Assembly: GCA_026390435.1 (NCBI GenBank)
Contig: JAPLFY010000113.1
Coordinates: 58,717-122,716, forward strand
Source of the DNA: Pseudomonadota bacterium
GTDB lineage: Bacteria > Bdellovibrionota_B > Oligoflexia > Oligoflexales > CAIYRB01
Reading direction: 5' to 3'
Length of the DNA: 64,000 bases
Shown in pieces: positions 7,625-15,395 of this stretch. How positions within the stretch are numbered: the stretch's first letter is position 1; every line of letters begins with the position of its first letter. The notes below the pieces were generated by a model. The model worked only from the letters and a program-made list of their open reading frames with translations. It searched no databases and was not told where the DNA came from. A program made the position numbers and the translations under genes.

Positions 7625-9328
7625 TTACTCACTGCCTACCCACGCATCGTAGCGAATCAAGTACCATTCGTGCACAGGTTTCGCACAGCGAAAGGCTGAC
7701 TCGCGAGGGTCAGAGGAGCTGATTACCTGAAGGCCGCTCTCCTTGCAATCCCTAAGCTGAGTCATTTTATTGGCCAAGAAGCCAGGTATGATCATCGGCA
7801 TAGCCGAAGTAATCAGCCAGAATCCGCCGGCAGATCTGATGTCGTCTAGCGCCCATCGGTTCATGGCGGCTCGTCTCACAAATTCAGAATCTCTGGTGAT
7901 TCCGGGCCATTGAGCGACATGAGAACGACTGTTATAAAAGTGGCTCATGGCCGTGATCTGGTAGCTGTCCGCGAAGATGGGCTCGCTCAAAGCACCGAGT
8001 TTTTCAGCCAATTGTGCATAACCATGGGTCTCGGCAAGCAATCTATCTCTGTCCGCGCGGATAGGCAGCATGCCAGTGTTGGCGTGGACTATGAGACTCA
8101 GCACCAAGCAAACGTTGATGAGAAAGCCGATAAAAACAGCCTTGTATTTATTGAGCACCAGTGGGGTCAGCAAGGCGGCAGCCGCAAACAGGTACATTGC
8201 CGACCAGTTGGCTTCGACTTTAGTAAATAAGCTGAGCAGGCCAAATACTAAAAGCGGTACTGCGGTCGCAGCGATCAATAGTGGTTTTGTCCCAGCTGCA
8301 AGAGCAATACCGTCCTTACTAGAGCCGTCCTGTTTAGAGCCGTCCTGTTTAGAGCCTTCCTGATCAGAACTAGAGCGCTGCCGATGCTGGCGTAGTCCAA
8401 TGCCCATTGCAACTAGCAATGCTCCCCAGGCGCCTATTTGGCTTCCGTAGTAGCCAAAGTACCGATTGATGGATTTAAGTGTTTCGTCATACGGACCCGG
8501 GGCACGTTCCTTTTTTTGCTCTTCATCACGTAAGCCGCTCCAGAATTTCCCGAGGTCCCATTCTCGACTACCTGGCTCTGCTGGTAATGGGCGCGGTAGA
8601 GTCTGTGACGCATCGACCGATAGGTGCTCGCTAGCAAGTCCATGACGCAGCTGAAAGCGAAGAGTGATCCAATCATGCTTCGCATTCCAATAAAGATGTG
8701 GCGCAATCACCAACAATGCGACAACGCCGCCTAAGTATGGCCATGGACCTCTTAAGCCGCGTCGTTTTTCTGCTTGCGTTCGTTCCTGGGCGATTAACGC
8801 CCAAAGAAATACTGGGCCAATGAGTAGCATGATGTATTTAGCCCAGAGTCCAATGCCTGTCGCCAGCCCGGCTGTCAGCCAACGCCGCTCGTGGCCTTTA
8901 AGAGCGAGTGCAGCTTCGTTAAGTGCGAGTACCCACGCCAATATTAAACCAGTGTCGGGGGTAGTGATTACACCATAGGCAAGTCCCATGAGGTTACCAA
9001 AAGCGAGGATTATGGCCACTGTGAGAGCGTTAAATGTGCCTAGGCCCACGGTGCGGAAAAGGCGTACAGCGGCGAGTAGGCAGACTAGGCCAGTAAATAA
9101 TGTACCTAACCGAGCGATCAAAGCCGAACCTCCAGCAATGGTCGCGGGCCACGAGATTAGGGCTACGAGAGGAGGGTGATCGAAGTATCCCCAGTCTAGA
9201 TGCGGAGCCCAAGCAAAATAATAAGCTTCGTCTTGGACGACAGGCAGCAACCATGCTGCCAGAGACCAAATGGTAAGTATCGCAGCAACAGCTGATAGCA
9301 AGGACCAGATTGTCGCGCCTCGACTCAA
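7625..9328 (-). CDS. GT-C fold glycosyltransferase (ArnT/PMT-like)
   Basis: This is a 567-residue multi-pass inner-membrane protein. The first periplasmic loop has the catalytic-type acidic motif (VVQDEAYYFAWAPHLDWGYFDHPPLV), characteristic of the PMT_2/ArnT group that moves sugars from undecaprenyl- or dolichyl-type lipid carriers onto lipid or protein acceptors. About ten membrane segments follow. A hydrophilic loop near the middle carries tandem QDGSK units encoded by a 15-bp DNA repeat at about 8321-8365. Its stop overlaps the RecD2 end by 4 bp, which is positional rather than functional evidence. The acceptor cannot be told from the sequence. Confidence 0.88.
   Translation of the reverse strand: MSRGATIWSLLSAVAAILTIWSLAAWLLPVVQDEAYYFAWAPHLDWGYFDHPPLVALISWPATIAGGSALIARLGTLFTGLVCLLAAVRLFRTVGLGTFNALTVAIILAFGNLMGLAYGVITTPDTGLILAWVLALNEAALALKGHERRWLTAGLATGIGLWAKYIMLLIGPVFLWALIAQERTQAEKRRGLRGPWPYLGGVVALLVIAPHLYWNAKHDWITLRFQLRHGLASEHLSVDASQTLPRPLPAEPGSREWDLGKFWSGLRDEEQKKERAPGPYDETLKSINRYFGYYGSQIGAWGALLVAMGIGLRQHRQRSSSDQEGSKQDGSKQDGSSKDGIALAAGTKPLLIAATAVPLLVFGLLSLFTKVEANWSAMYLFAAAALLTPLVLNKYKAVFIGFLINVCLVLSLIVHANTGMLPIRADRDRLLAETHGYAQLAEKLGALSEPIFADSYQITAMSHFYNSRSHVAQWPGITRDSEFVRRAAMNRWALDDIRSAGGFWLITSAMPMIIPGFLANKMTQLRDCKESGLQVISSSDPRESAFRCAKPVHEWYLIRYDAWVGSE
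8321..8365. repeat. Three tandem 15-bp units inside the glycosyltransferase gene
   Basis: The unit agagccgtcctgttt occurs twice exactly, then once with changes. In frame on the minus strand it encodes a hydrophilic QDGSK-type loop. Because 15 bp keeps the frame, copy number can change without breaking the gene. Confidence 0.75.
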
Positions 9329-11640
9329 GTTTCTGCCCGCAACTTAGCGTTCAGACCGGTCTGGCGTTGGCCGCTAGTTTGATTGTTTATAGCGAATTGA
9401 AGGGCTTTGCTCGCGCCAACAAAGATGGCGAGCTTTCTCGCTCGGGTCAAGGCCGTGTACATTAGGTTGCGCTGAAGCATGACATAATGCTGCATCGTAC
9501 ACGGGATAACGACAACTGGAAATTCACTACCCTGTGATTTATGGACGGTGATGGCATAGGCCAATCTCAAATCTAGTGCCTGCTCTTCATCATAGGTCAC
9601 CAACTTATCGTCGCCGAAGGCGATGAGCAATCGGCCGCCTTCGACACGAGTATCGCGGACATAGCCAATGTCGCCATTGAATACGCCAAGATCGTAGTTG
9701 TTCACGCTCTGGATGACTTTGTCACCCTGGCGAAGTAGCAAACTACCACGCTTGAATTCTCGTTTATGTGGGGCTTCCGGGTTGAGTGCGCGTTGTAAAG
9801 CTTCGTTGAGGGCAATAGTGCCGAGTTCACCGCGATTCATTGGTGTCAAGACCTGGACATCGCTGACGGGGTCGAAATTGAACTCGCGGGGAATGCGTTT
9901 TTCGACGAGCTCAAGGACCTTTTCTCTGATGTCATCGCCTGTATCTGCATCGATAAATTGGCAGTCGCTAAGATCACCCATAGAAGCGAAATCAGGCGTC
10001 CCACCACCGTTGATGACGTGCGCTGTTTGGATAATCCTTGAGCACTGAGCTTGGCGAAATACGCGTGAGAGACGTGTACATGGAACTTGCGGGCAGTCGA
10101 TGAGATCACGCAACACATTGCCCGGCCCAACGGAAGGCAGCTGATCTACATCACCAATTAAGATCAATTGTGCGGTAGGTGGTACGGCACGAAACAGTGC
10201 ATCAGCTAATCTAATGTCAAGCATCGATGCTTCATCAACAATGACAGCTTGCACTGGTAATGGATTGGTTTCATCGCGAGCAAATCGATGGAGGTGCGGC
10301 AGCCACTCGAGCATGCGATGAATCGTCCGCGCTGGCGTCGCGGCGACTTCGGTAAGGCGCTGCGCTGCGCGTCCAGTCGGTGCTGCGAGAGCTACCGTCT
10401 TGCCCATGGCCTTAAGCAGCCGGATGATGGTGTTGGCAGTTGTTGTTTTGCCGACACCAGGTCCACCAGTGAGAACGAATAACCTATTTGACGCTGCCTT
10501 ACGAACGGCATCCAACTGCTCGTCCGCCAGCATAGTACCCGAAGCTTCGGCGTAACGACTGATCCACGCTTCGATCCGTTCCGGATCGTGACTCAAGTCG
10601 ACATCAAGTAGGCGTGCTGCCGCGCGCGTGACGTTCCACTCGGCGACCAAAAGATCGCTACGGTAGTAGCCAAGTTGGTCCTCGGAGTTAGGCTCTGTCT
10701 TCTCGAGCGGTTCGGTAGCTATGGCGCCCACCATTTCTAAATGGTCGAGTGCCTCGCCGATGCGCGGCGAAATTTGCGCGTCACTGATGTTCAAGCTGCT
10801 GCTGAGCATGCGGATCAGTTGCGTTTTGGTGATATAGCAGTGGCCTCGCTCTTCACCCTGTTGCAGTTGGTAGATGATGGCCGCGCGCATGCGTTCAATG
10901 GAGTCAGCAGCAATACCCATGCTCTGGGCAATGCGATCGGCGACGATGAAGCCAATACCAGAGATGTCATTCGCTAGTTGATAAGGGTCAGCGGAGACAA
11001 TTTTGATGGCATCTGGTCCGTAGTGGCGATGAATGCGAGCAGCGAATAGAGGAGAGATGCTATGGGCATTCAGGAACATCATGACGTCGGCGACAGTACG
11101 CTGCTCCTGCCAGGACTTGATAATCTGAACGATCTTTTTCTTGCCGAGTGACGCGATTTCTCCAAGCCGCTTCGGTTCCCTGTCCAGAACATCTAGAGTA
11201 TCGATGCCAAAGTGCTCCACAATGCGCGTGGCTGTTTTAGGACCGATGCCTTTAATCAGACCCGACGCTAGGTAGCGTTCAATAGTCGCTGCGGTGTCGG
11301 GGCGAATCGGGACCATGCGCTCAATTTTAAATTGGGGGCCATAGGTCGGGTGACGTGACCAGGCGCCAAAAAATTCGTATTGAGCCCCAGCATGTACTGC
11401 AGCGAAGAAACCGGTGGCAGTGATGAGCGCTTGGTCGTCGTGATTTCGTGCTTTCAGGACGGTCCAGCCGTTGTCATCGTTGCGATACGAGATATGTTCA
11501 ATCTCGGCGCGTAGTTGGCCAGTTTGTTCCGAACGTGTCTCCAGGTGCCTCTCCTTAACCTCAGGAATTACTTGGCCAAGATGTATGTTCTCATCAGAAC
11601 GTTCCCATAGCAGATGGAGGTCTAGACGACTAGGCGGCAT
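9325..11640 (-). CDS. recD2: RecD2-type DNA helicase
   Basis: This is a 771-residue superfamily 1B 5'-3' helicase of the RecD2/TraA type, acting in DNA repair without RecBC. An OB-like N-terminal region (AEIEHISYRNDDNGWTVLKA) is followed by helix-hairpin-helix repeats (GLIKGIGPKTATRIVEHFG; DISGIGFIVADRIA). The helicase motifs follow: Walker A GGPGVGKTTT near residue 395, VDEASMLD near 470, LIGDVDQLPSVGPG, RVFRQAQ, YAITVHKSQGSEF near 700 and NLMYTALTRARK. All are intact. The ATG at 11640 was chosen; a GTG two codons upstream is possible. No RecB or RecC lies nearby, consistent with RecD2. Confidence 0.95.
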   Translation of the reverse strand: MPPSRLDLHLLWERSDENIHLGQVIPEVKERHLETRSEQTGQLRAEIEHISYRNDDNGWTVLKARNHDDQALITATGFFAAVHAGAQYEFFGAWSRHPTYGPQFKIERMVPIRPDTAATIERYLASGLIKGIGPKTATRIVEHFGIDTLDVLDREPKRLGEIASLGKKKIVQIIKSWQEQRTVADVMMFLNAHSISPLFAARIHRHYGPDAIKIVSADPYQLANDISGIGFIVADRIAQSMGIAADSIERMRAAIIYQLQQGEERGHCYITKTQLIRMLSSSLNISDAQISPRIGEALDHLEMVGAIATEPLEKTEPNSEDQLGYYRSDLLVAEWNVTRAAARLLDVDLSHDPERIEAWISRYAEASGTMLADEQLDAVRKAASNRLFVLTGGPGVGKTTTANTIIRLLKAMGKTVALAAPTGRAAQRLTEVAATPARTIHRMLEWLPHLHRFARDETNPLPVQAVIVDEASMLDIRLADALFRAVPPTAQLILIGDVDQLPSVGPGNVLRDLIDCPQVPCTRLSRVFRQAQCSRIIQTAHVINGGGTPDFASMGDLSDCQFIDADTGDDIREKVLELVEKRIPREFNFDPVSDVQVLTPMNRGELGTIALNEALQRALNPEAPHKREFKRGSLLLRQGDKVIQSVNNYDLGVFNGDIGYVRDTRVEGGRLLIAFGDDKLVTYDEEQALDLRLAYAITVHKSQGSEFPVVVIPCTMQHYVMLQRNLMYTALTRARKLAIFVGASKALQFAINNQTSGQRQTGLNAKLRAET

Positions 11641-11856
11641 TGACACATGTCATCGGCTCAAAATGTAACTATTTGATATTTAACATATTACTTTGAGCAG
11701 GGCGAGGTTTAGGTGGTTCTAATAGTTAGGCTGTAAAATATAGGTAAAGGGTTGAGTGGATTTGACCGAAGAGTCTTCATCAATCGGGCGGGTTCGTTAT
11801 GACTGATTTTAAAAACCAATCATTAAGTAAGAAAAAAGACAAAGTTATTTGGAATT

Positions 11857-11886
11857 CCCGGCGCAGTTGCGACCGGGCTTTTGTTT
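11857..11886 (+). terminator. Terminator-like hairpin in the hpf leader
   Basis: CCCGG plus CGCA pairs with TGCG plus CCGGG (a 9-bp stem with one bulged A), followed by CTTTTGTTT. It sits only 14 nt upstream of the hpf ribosome-binding GGAGG (11900-11904). Any transcript entering hpf from upstream must read through it, so it may act as an attenuator. It could also simply end an upstream short RNA while hpf starts from a promoter within the stem region. Confidence 0.6.
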
Positions 11887-11911
11887 CTGGAACCAGATCG
11901 GAGGTTGTACG

Positions 11912-12313
11912 ATGCAATATCTCTACTCTTTTAAGCACATGGACAGTTCACCGGCACTGCAAAGTTATTGCGAGGAGAAACTTTCAGATCGCATTCGCAA
12001 GTTTGTGACGAAGCCGATTGCGGCGCATGTGACTTTTTCGGTGACCCGTCATCAGCAGACGGTGCATCTCAGTCTGGACGCGGGCGACGGCTTCGGCATC
12101 CAGGTCGAGCACACTTCAGAAGATATGTACGCGTCGATCGATCAGTTAGCCGATAAGTTGACAGCGCAACTCAAGAAACATAAAGAAAAGCTGAAAGATC
12201 ATAAGGGTAACCGGTCGCGGCCATTGACCTTGGTGGCTGAAAGTGACACCGATTCGGTCGATGCTGATGACATTCTGAAATACGAGGCGGCTCGTCAGCG
12301 TCTAGCCCGCTAA
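11912..12313 (+). CDS. hpf: Ribosome hibernation promoting factor (short form)
   Basis: This is a 133-residue HPF/RaiA family protein that binds the 30S decoding region and helps inactivate or dimerise ribosomes under starvation. The beta-alpha-beta-beta-beta-alpha fold is recognisable from YLYSFKHMDSSPALQSYCEEKL, AHVTFSVTRHQQTVHLSLDAG, and the helix SEDMYASIDQLADKLTAQLKKHKEKLKDH. The C-terminal dimerisation domain of long HPF is absent. GGAGG lies 7 nt before the ATG. It has its own terminator (12338-12364) and a terminator-like hairpin in the leader, so it is probably a monocistronic, separately regulated unit. Confidence 0.9.
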   Translation: MQYLYSFKHMDSSPALQSYCEEKLSDRIRKFVTKPIAAHVTFSVTRHQQTVHLSLDAGDGFGIQVEHTSEDMYASIDQLADKLTAQLKKHKEKLKDHKGNRSRPLTLVAESDTDSVDADDILKYEAARQRLAR

Positions 12314-12337
12314 AATCTCATTTTTCACGCAAGAGGA

Positions 12338-12364
12338 AGTCGGCGATAGCGCCGACTTTTTTTT
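12338..12364 (+). terminator. Intrinsic terminator after hpf
   Basis: AGTCGGCG and CGCCGACT form a perfect 8-bp stem with a 4-nt loop, followed by eight T residues. Confidence 0.92.
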
Positions 12365-12439
12365 CGTAAAAAAAACAAATCCAAAACTTGTTTGCCTCGT
12401 TTCCTGGCTGGCCGAGTGGCTAACGGGTTCGTCCCGGTT

Positions 12440-12445
12440 TATAAT
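12440..12445 (+). promoter_or_regulatory. Consensus -10 box upstream of second subtilase
   Basis: TATAAT is found 38 nt before the proposed start of the protease. The region 17 bp upstream (TGGCTA) is a poor -35 match, so an activator may be involved. The short stem CGGG/CCCG just before it may overlap the spacer. Confidence 0.4.
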
Positions 12446-12482
12446 TTATTTACACACTAGGCTGCTTAGCGAGGGGATGACT

Positions 12483-14600
12483 ATGACAGGATGGGTCAGT
12501 CGAGGAGCATTTGTACTTTTTGGTTGCATGCTCAATGCATCTATTGGTCTGGCGAAACCTGCGAACCTTGATAAAGAGCATGTCCCGGGACAACTCATAG
12601 TCAAATTTAAGCCTAGTTTCGACGCAGGACAAAGCATTCAATTGCTTTCTACCGCCGGTGCGCATGCAAAGCATACCTTTCGCTCAAATGGCGCACAGTT
12701 AATTGAGTTCTTCGCTGAGCCTGTAGAACGAGTGCTCATGCTAAAAGCAGAGTCTCTTCTGGAGAATCCCAATGTTGAATATGTCGAAGCAAACACAATC
12801 CTACATGCATATGACGTGATTCCAAATGATCCTAAGTTTAGTGATTTGTACGGTTTAAAAAATACTGGTGCCAATGGCGGATACTCTGGTGCAGACATTC
12901 ACGCAACTGAGGCGTGGACTACCACTACTGGTTCAGAAAAAGTTCTGGTAGGTATCATTGATACCGGGGCTGACTACAACCATCCGGACATCAAGCCAAA
13001 CTACTGGCGTAACCCCGGCGAGACTGGCCTCGATGCTAATGGCAAAGATAAAGCGTCAAACGGCATCGATGATGATCATAGCGGTTATATCGACGACTTC
13101 CGCGGCTGGAACTTTGTCGAAAACAACAACAATCCAATGGACGACAATGAGCACGGGACGCACGTGGCTGGGACCATTGGGGCTCGCGGCAACGACGGCG
13201 TAGGCGTGGTCGGTGTAAATTGGAACGTATCCATGGTGGCACTCAAGTTCCTCGATGGCTCGGGGTCGGGATCGCTATCTGATGCAGTTAAGGCGATTGA
13301 ATACGGCACTTCTCTAGGCGTAACGCTAACCAGCAATAGTTGGGGGGGCGGCGGCTTTTCGGAGACTATGAAGGCAGCTATTCAAGCAGCGAACGCTAAA
13401 GGTATCCTCTTTATCGCCGCAGCCGGCAATGATGGTGTCGATAATGATGACTCCCCGCACTTTCCCGCATCCTATGAACTAGATAACGTCATCTCCGTGG
13501 CGGCGACCGACAATCGGGATCAGCTTGCCAGCTTTTCCTGCTACGGGAAGTCCACCGTACACTTGGCTGCCCCTGGCGTTAACATCATGTCCTCTATTCC
13601 TAGTGGTGGTTACGCCCGTCTTAGCGGCACATCGATGGCCACTCCTCATGTATCCGGCGCGGCGGCTCTAGTTAAGGCTGCCTTCCCAAATGCAACCGCT
13701 GCAGAAATTAAGTCCCGCCTGGTTAACACCGTCGATCCAGTGGCTGCGCTAGATGGGAAGACCATCAGCGGTGGACGCCTGAATGTAGCTACCGCCTTAG
13801 TCGACGATCCTAATCCGCCGACTAGTGTCGAAGATCTAGAGCTTGCCTCAGCCGGGATCACATCTGTGAAACTAAGCTGGAGCCCGGCTACCGATGAAGG
13901 CCTAAAAGGACCGGCCAAGCGTTATGAAGTTCGCTTTTCCGATCGCCCTATTGCCAGCGAAGACGATTGGAAAAACGCCAAGCGAGTCTCTTACAAGCAA
14001 AGCCGCACCGATGGCGCGCAGATGGCGGCAGAAATAACTGGTCTCGGCTTTAACAGCACCGGCTACGTTGCGGTCAAAGCTATCAATCTGATTGGTATTT
14101 ACGGACCGATTTCCGAATCGATCTCTTATTCGACCGAGCCAGTGCGGGCCGTCTATTGGAACGATGCGCAAGACTTGAAAGATGTTACTGTCGACGGCAC
14201 CTGGAATTTGGTGAACGACAGTATTAGAGGCAAAAAAGTATTTGCATCTAATAGCCTCGACAGCAAATACAAAGAGAACTCGAATGCATCGCTAACAGTT
14301 CTGCCAGTCAATGTGACCGGCGGAAGAGCCATTCTGAGCTTCGATACCTGGACCGAAATCGAAAAGGGTTTTGACTTCGGCAACGTCGAAGTTAGTAAGG
14401 ACGGCGGTAAATGGCAGGTACTCGATAAACTGACTGGCGCCAGTGGATGGGCTAATAAGACCTACGACTTGAGCGCATTTATTGATGGTGCGTCCACTGT
14501 GCAGGTGCGTTTCAGATTGACTTCAGACTACTCTGTCAATGCTGGGGGATGGCGTGTTGACCGCGTCGCAATGTATGCGCCCAGTGCGCTCGAAGACTGA
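12483..14600 (+). CDS. Secreted subtilisin-like (S8) protease with fibronectin III-like domain
   Basis: This is a 705-residue extracellular or periplasmic protease. An N-terminal signal peptide ends near GLAKPA; an I9-like pro-domain (PGQLIVKFKPS to YVEANTILHAY) follows. The catalytic residues are Asp160 in GIIDTGADYNHPD, His224 in NEHGTHVAGT, Asn316 in AAAGNDG and Ser384 in SGTSMATPHVSG. A fibronectin III-like domain lies at about 450-560 (PTSVEDLELASAGITSVKLSW), and the C-terminus is a jelly-roll-like module of the immune-inhibitor type. The second ATG (12483) was chosen because GAGGGG abuts the first ATG (12477) but is spaced well from the second. It is unlike the protease at 2071 in lacking a lipobox and a tail anchor. 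Confidence 0.94.
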   Translation: MTGWVSRGAFVLFGCMLNASIGLAKPANLDKEHVPGQLIVKFKPSFDAGQSIQLLSTAGAHAKHTFRSNGAQLIEFFAEPVERVLMLKAESLLENPNVEYVEANTILHAYDVIPNDPKFSDLYGLKNTGANGGYSGADIHATEAWTTTTGSEKVLVGIIDTGADYNHPDIKPNYWRNPGETGLDANGKDKASNGIDDDHSGYIDDFRGWNFVENNNNPMDDNEHGTHVAGTIGARGNDGVGVVGVNWNVSMVALKFLDGSGSGSLSDAVKAIEYGTSLGVTLTSNSWGGGGFSETMKAAIQAANAKGILFIAAAGNDGVDNDDSPHFPASYELDNVISVAATDNRDQLASFSCYGKSTVHLAAPGVNIMSSIPSGGYARLSGTSMATPHVSGAAALVKAAFPNATAAEIKSRLVNTVDPVAALDGKTISGGRLNVATALVDDPNPPTSVEDLELASAGITSVKLSWSPATDEGLKGPAKRYEVRFSDRPIASEDDWKNAKRVSYKQSRTDGAQMAAEITGLGFNSTGYVAVKAINLIGIYGPISESISYSTEPVRAVYWNDAQDLKDVTVDGTWNLVNDSIRGKKVFASNSLDSKYKENSNASLTVLPVNVTGGRAILSFDTWTEIEKGFDFGNVEVSKDGGKWQVLDKLTGASGWANKTYDLSAFIDGASTVQVRFRLTSDYSVNAGGWRVDRVAMYAPSALED

Positions 14601-14672
14601 TCGAGTGTGAAGTAGTGGTCACATTTGTTAGCGCTTAGTAACATAACTGTACCAGTATTATATAGAAGATCG

Positions 14673-14713
14673 CCGCGACACAACGCCAGTTTGGCTGTGT
14701 TGCGGTTTTTTTT
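14673..14713 (+). terminator. Intrinsic terminator after the subtilase
   Basis: A long stem (CCGCGACACA with TGTGTTGCGG, then GCC with GGC, separated by a small bulge) is followed by a run of eight T. Confidence 0.88.
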
Positions 14714-14787
14714 ATTAAAATATTTATAAAATATGCGAGATATCCAAATTCATGACGTGCTTGAGCATGATGGATGATTCGTTTGAG

Positions 14788-14804
14788 TTGGCTCACTTTT
14801 TGCT
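14788..14804 (+). promoter_or_regulatory. Sigma-54-like -24/-12 promoter
   Basis: TTGGCTCACTTTTTGCT matches the consensus TTGGC-N-C-...-TTGCW with GG and GC exactly 12 bp apart. Predicted transcription would begin about 37 nt before the Gly-rich gene. If real, the gene needs an enhancer-binding activator, which was not found in this window. Confidence 0.5.
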
Positions 14805-14851
14805 TTGCTACATTTAAGGTTTGCAAACAAAGGGAATTGGGGGTGGAGACT

Positions 14852-15187
14852 ATGAAGTTTAAGCACAAATTGATTGCAATACTAATGTGCGGAATCTCGG
14901 GCGTAGCATCAGCGCATCCGGGCGGTTATCCTGGCGGCGGTCATGGCGGTTATCCCGGAGGCGGCTACCCAGGTGGCGGTCATGGCGGTTATCCCGGAGG
15001 CGGCTACCCAGGTGGCGGTCATGGCGGTTATCCCGGAGGCGGCTACCCAGGTGGCGGTCATGGCGGCTACCCAGGTGGCGGTCATGGCGGTTATCCCGGA
15101 GGCGGTCATGGCGGTTATCCCGGAGGCGGTCATGGCGGTTATCCCGGAGGCGGTCATGGGTGGCCAGGTCACCGGGGACCTTGGTGA
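14852..15187 (+). CDS. Secreted Gly/His/Tyr/Pro-repeat protein
   Basis: This is a 111-residue protein. A clear signal peptide (MKFKHKLIAILMCGISGVASA) is followed by a mature part made almost wholly of HGGYPGGG and GYPGGG units and ending in WPGHRGPW. No enzyme fold is possible. Such repeats occur in adhesive, cuticle-like or metal-binding matrix proteins; regular His makes metal binding plausible, but this is inference. GGAG precedes the ATG. It is bracketed by terminators and preceded by a sigma-54-like promoter, so it looks like a single-gene regulated unit. Confidence 0.85.
   Translation: MKFKHKLIAILMCGISGVASAHPGGYPGGGHGGYPGGGYPGGGHGGYPGGGYPGGGHGGYPGGGYPGGGHGGYPGGGHGGYPGGGHGGYPGGGHGGYPGGGHGWPGHRGPW
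14925..15160. repeat. Tandem repeats encoding HGGYPGGG units
   Basis: Near-identical units built from ggcggtcatggcggttatcc and ggaggcggctacccaggt recur head to tail, first as a long two-part unit repeated three times, then as a shorter unit of about 24 bp. Near-identity at DNA level implies recent expansion by slippage or recombination. Confidence 0.9.
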
Positions 15188-15226
15188 TAACCCAGCCCGG
15201 GAGCTGATTACATAGTGTGAGTCTTA

Positions 15227-15260
15227 GCGGCCAGATGGTGAGTCTGGTCGCATTTTTTTT
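15227..15260 (+). terminator. Intrinsic terminator after the Gly-rich gene
   Basis: GCGGCCAGA pairs with TCTGGTCGC (9 bp, one G-T pair) with a 7-nt loop, then eight T. Confidence 0.88.
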
Positions 15261-15395
15261 AGGCATTTTCTGCCCATCCATCCAGCCCGTTATTTCCCGT
15301 ATAATTAGTCTAGTTACGGCTGCATTGTGTTTTTCGCCCCATCTTTGAGATGCAGCTATCATTGTCGTCGCTCTTGCTTCGCGCTGGAATAACCA

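Noticed and set aside
12411..12440. tRNA-Ser-like string (GGCCGAGTGGCTAACGG and GGTTCGTCC)
   Set aside because: Only D-arm and T-arm-like words are present, about 10 nt apart; there is no acceptor stem or anticodon arm. It is promoter-proximal DNA of the subtilase gene.
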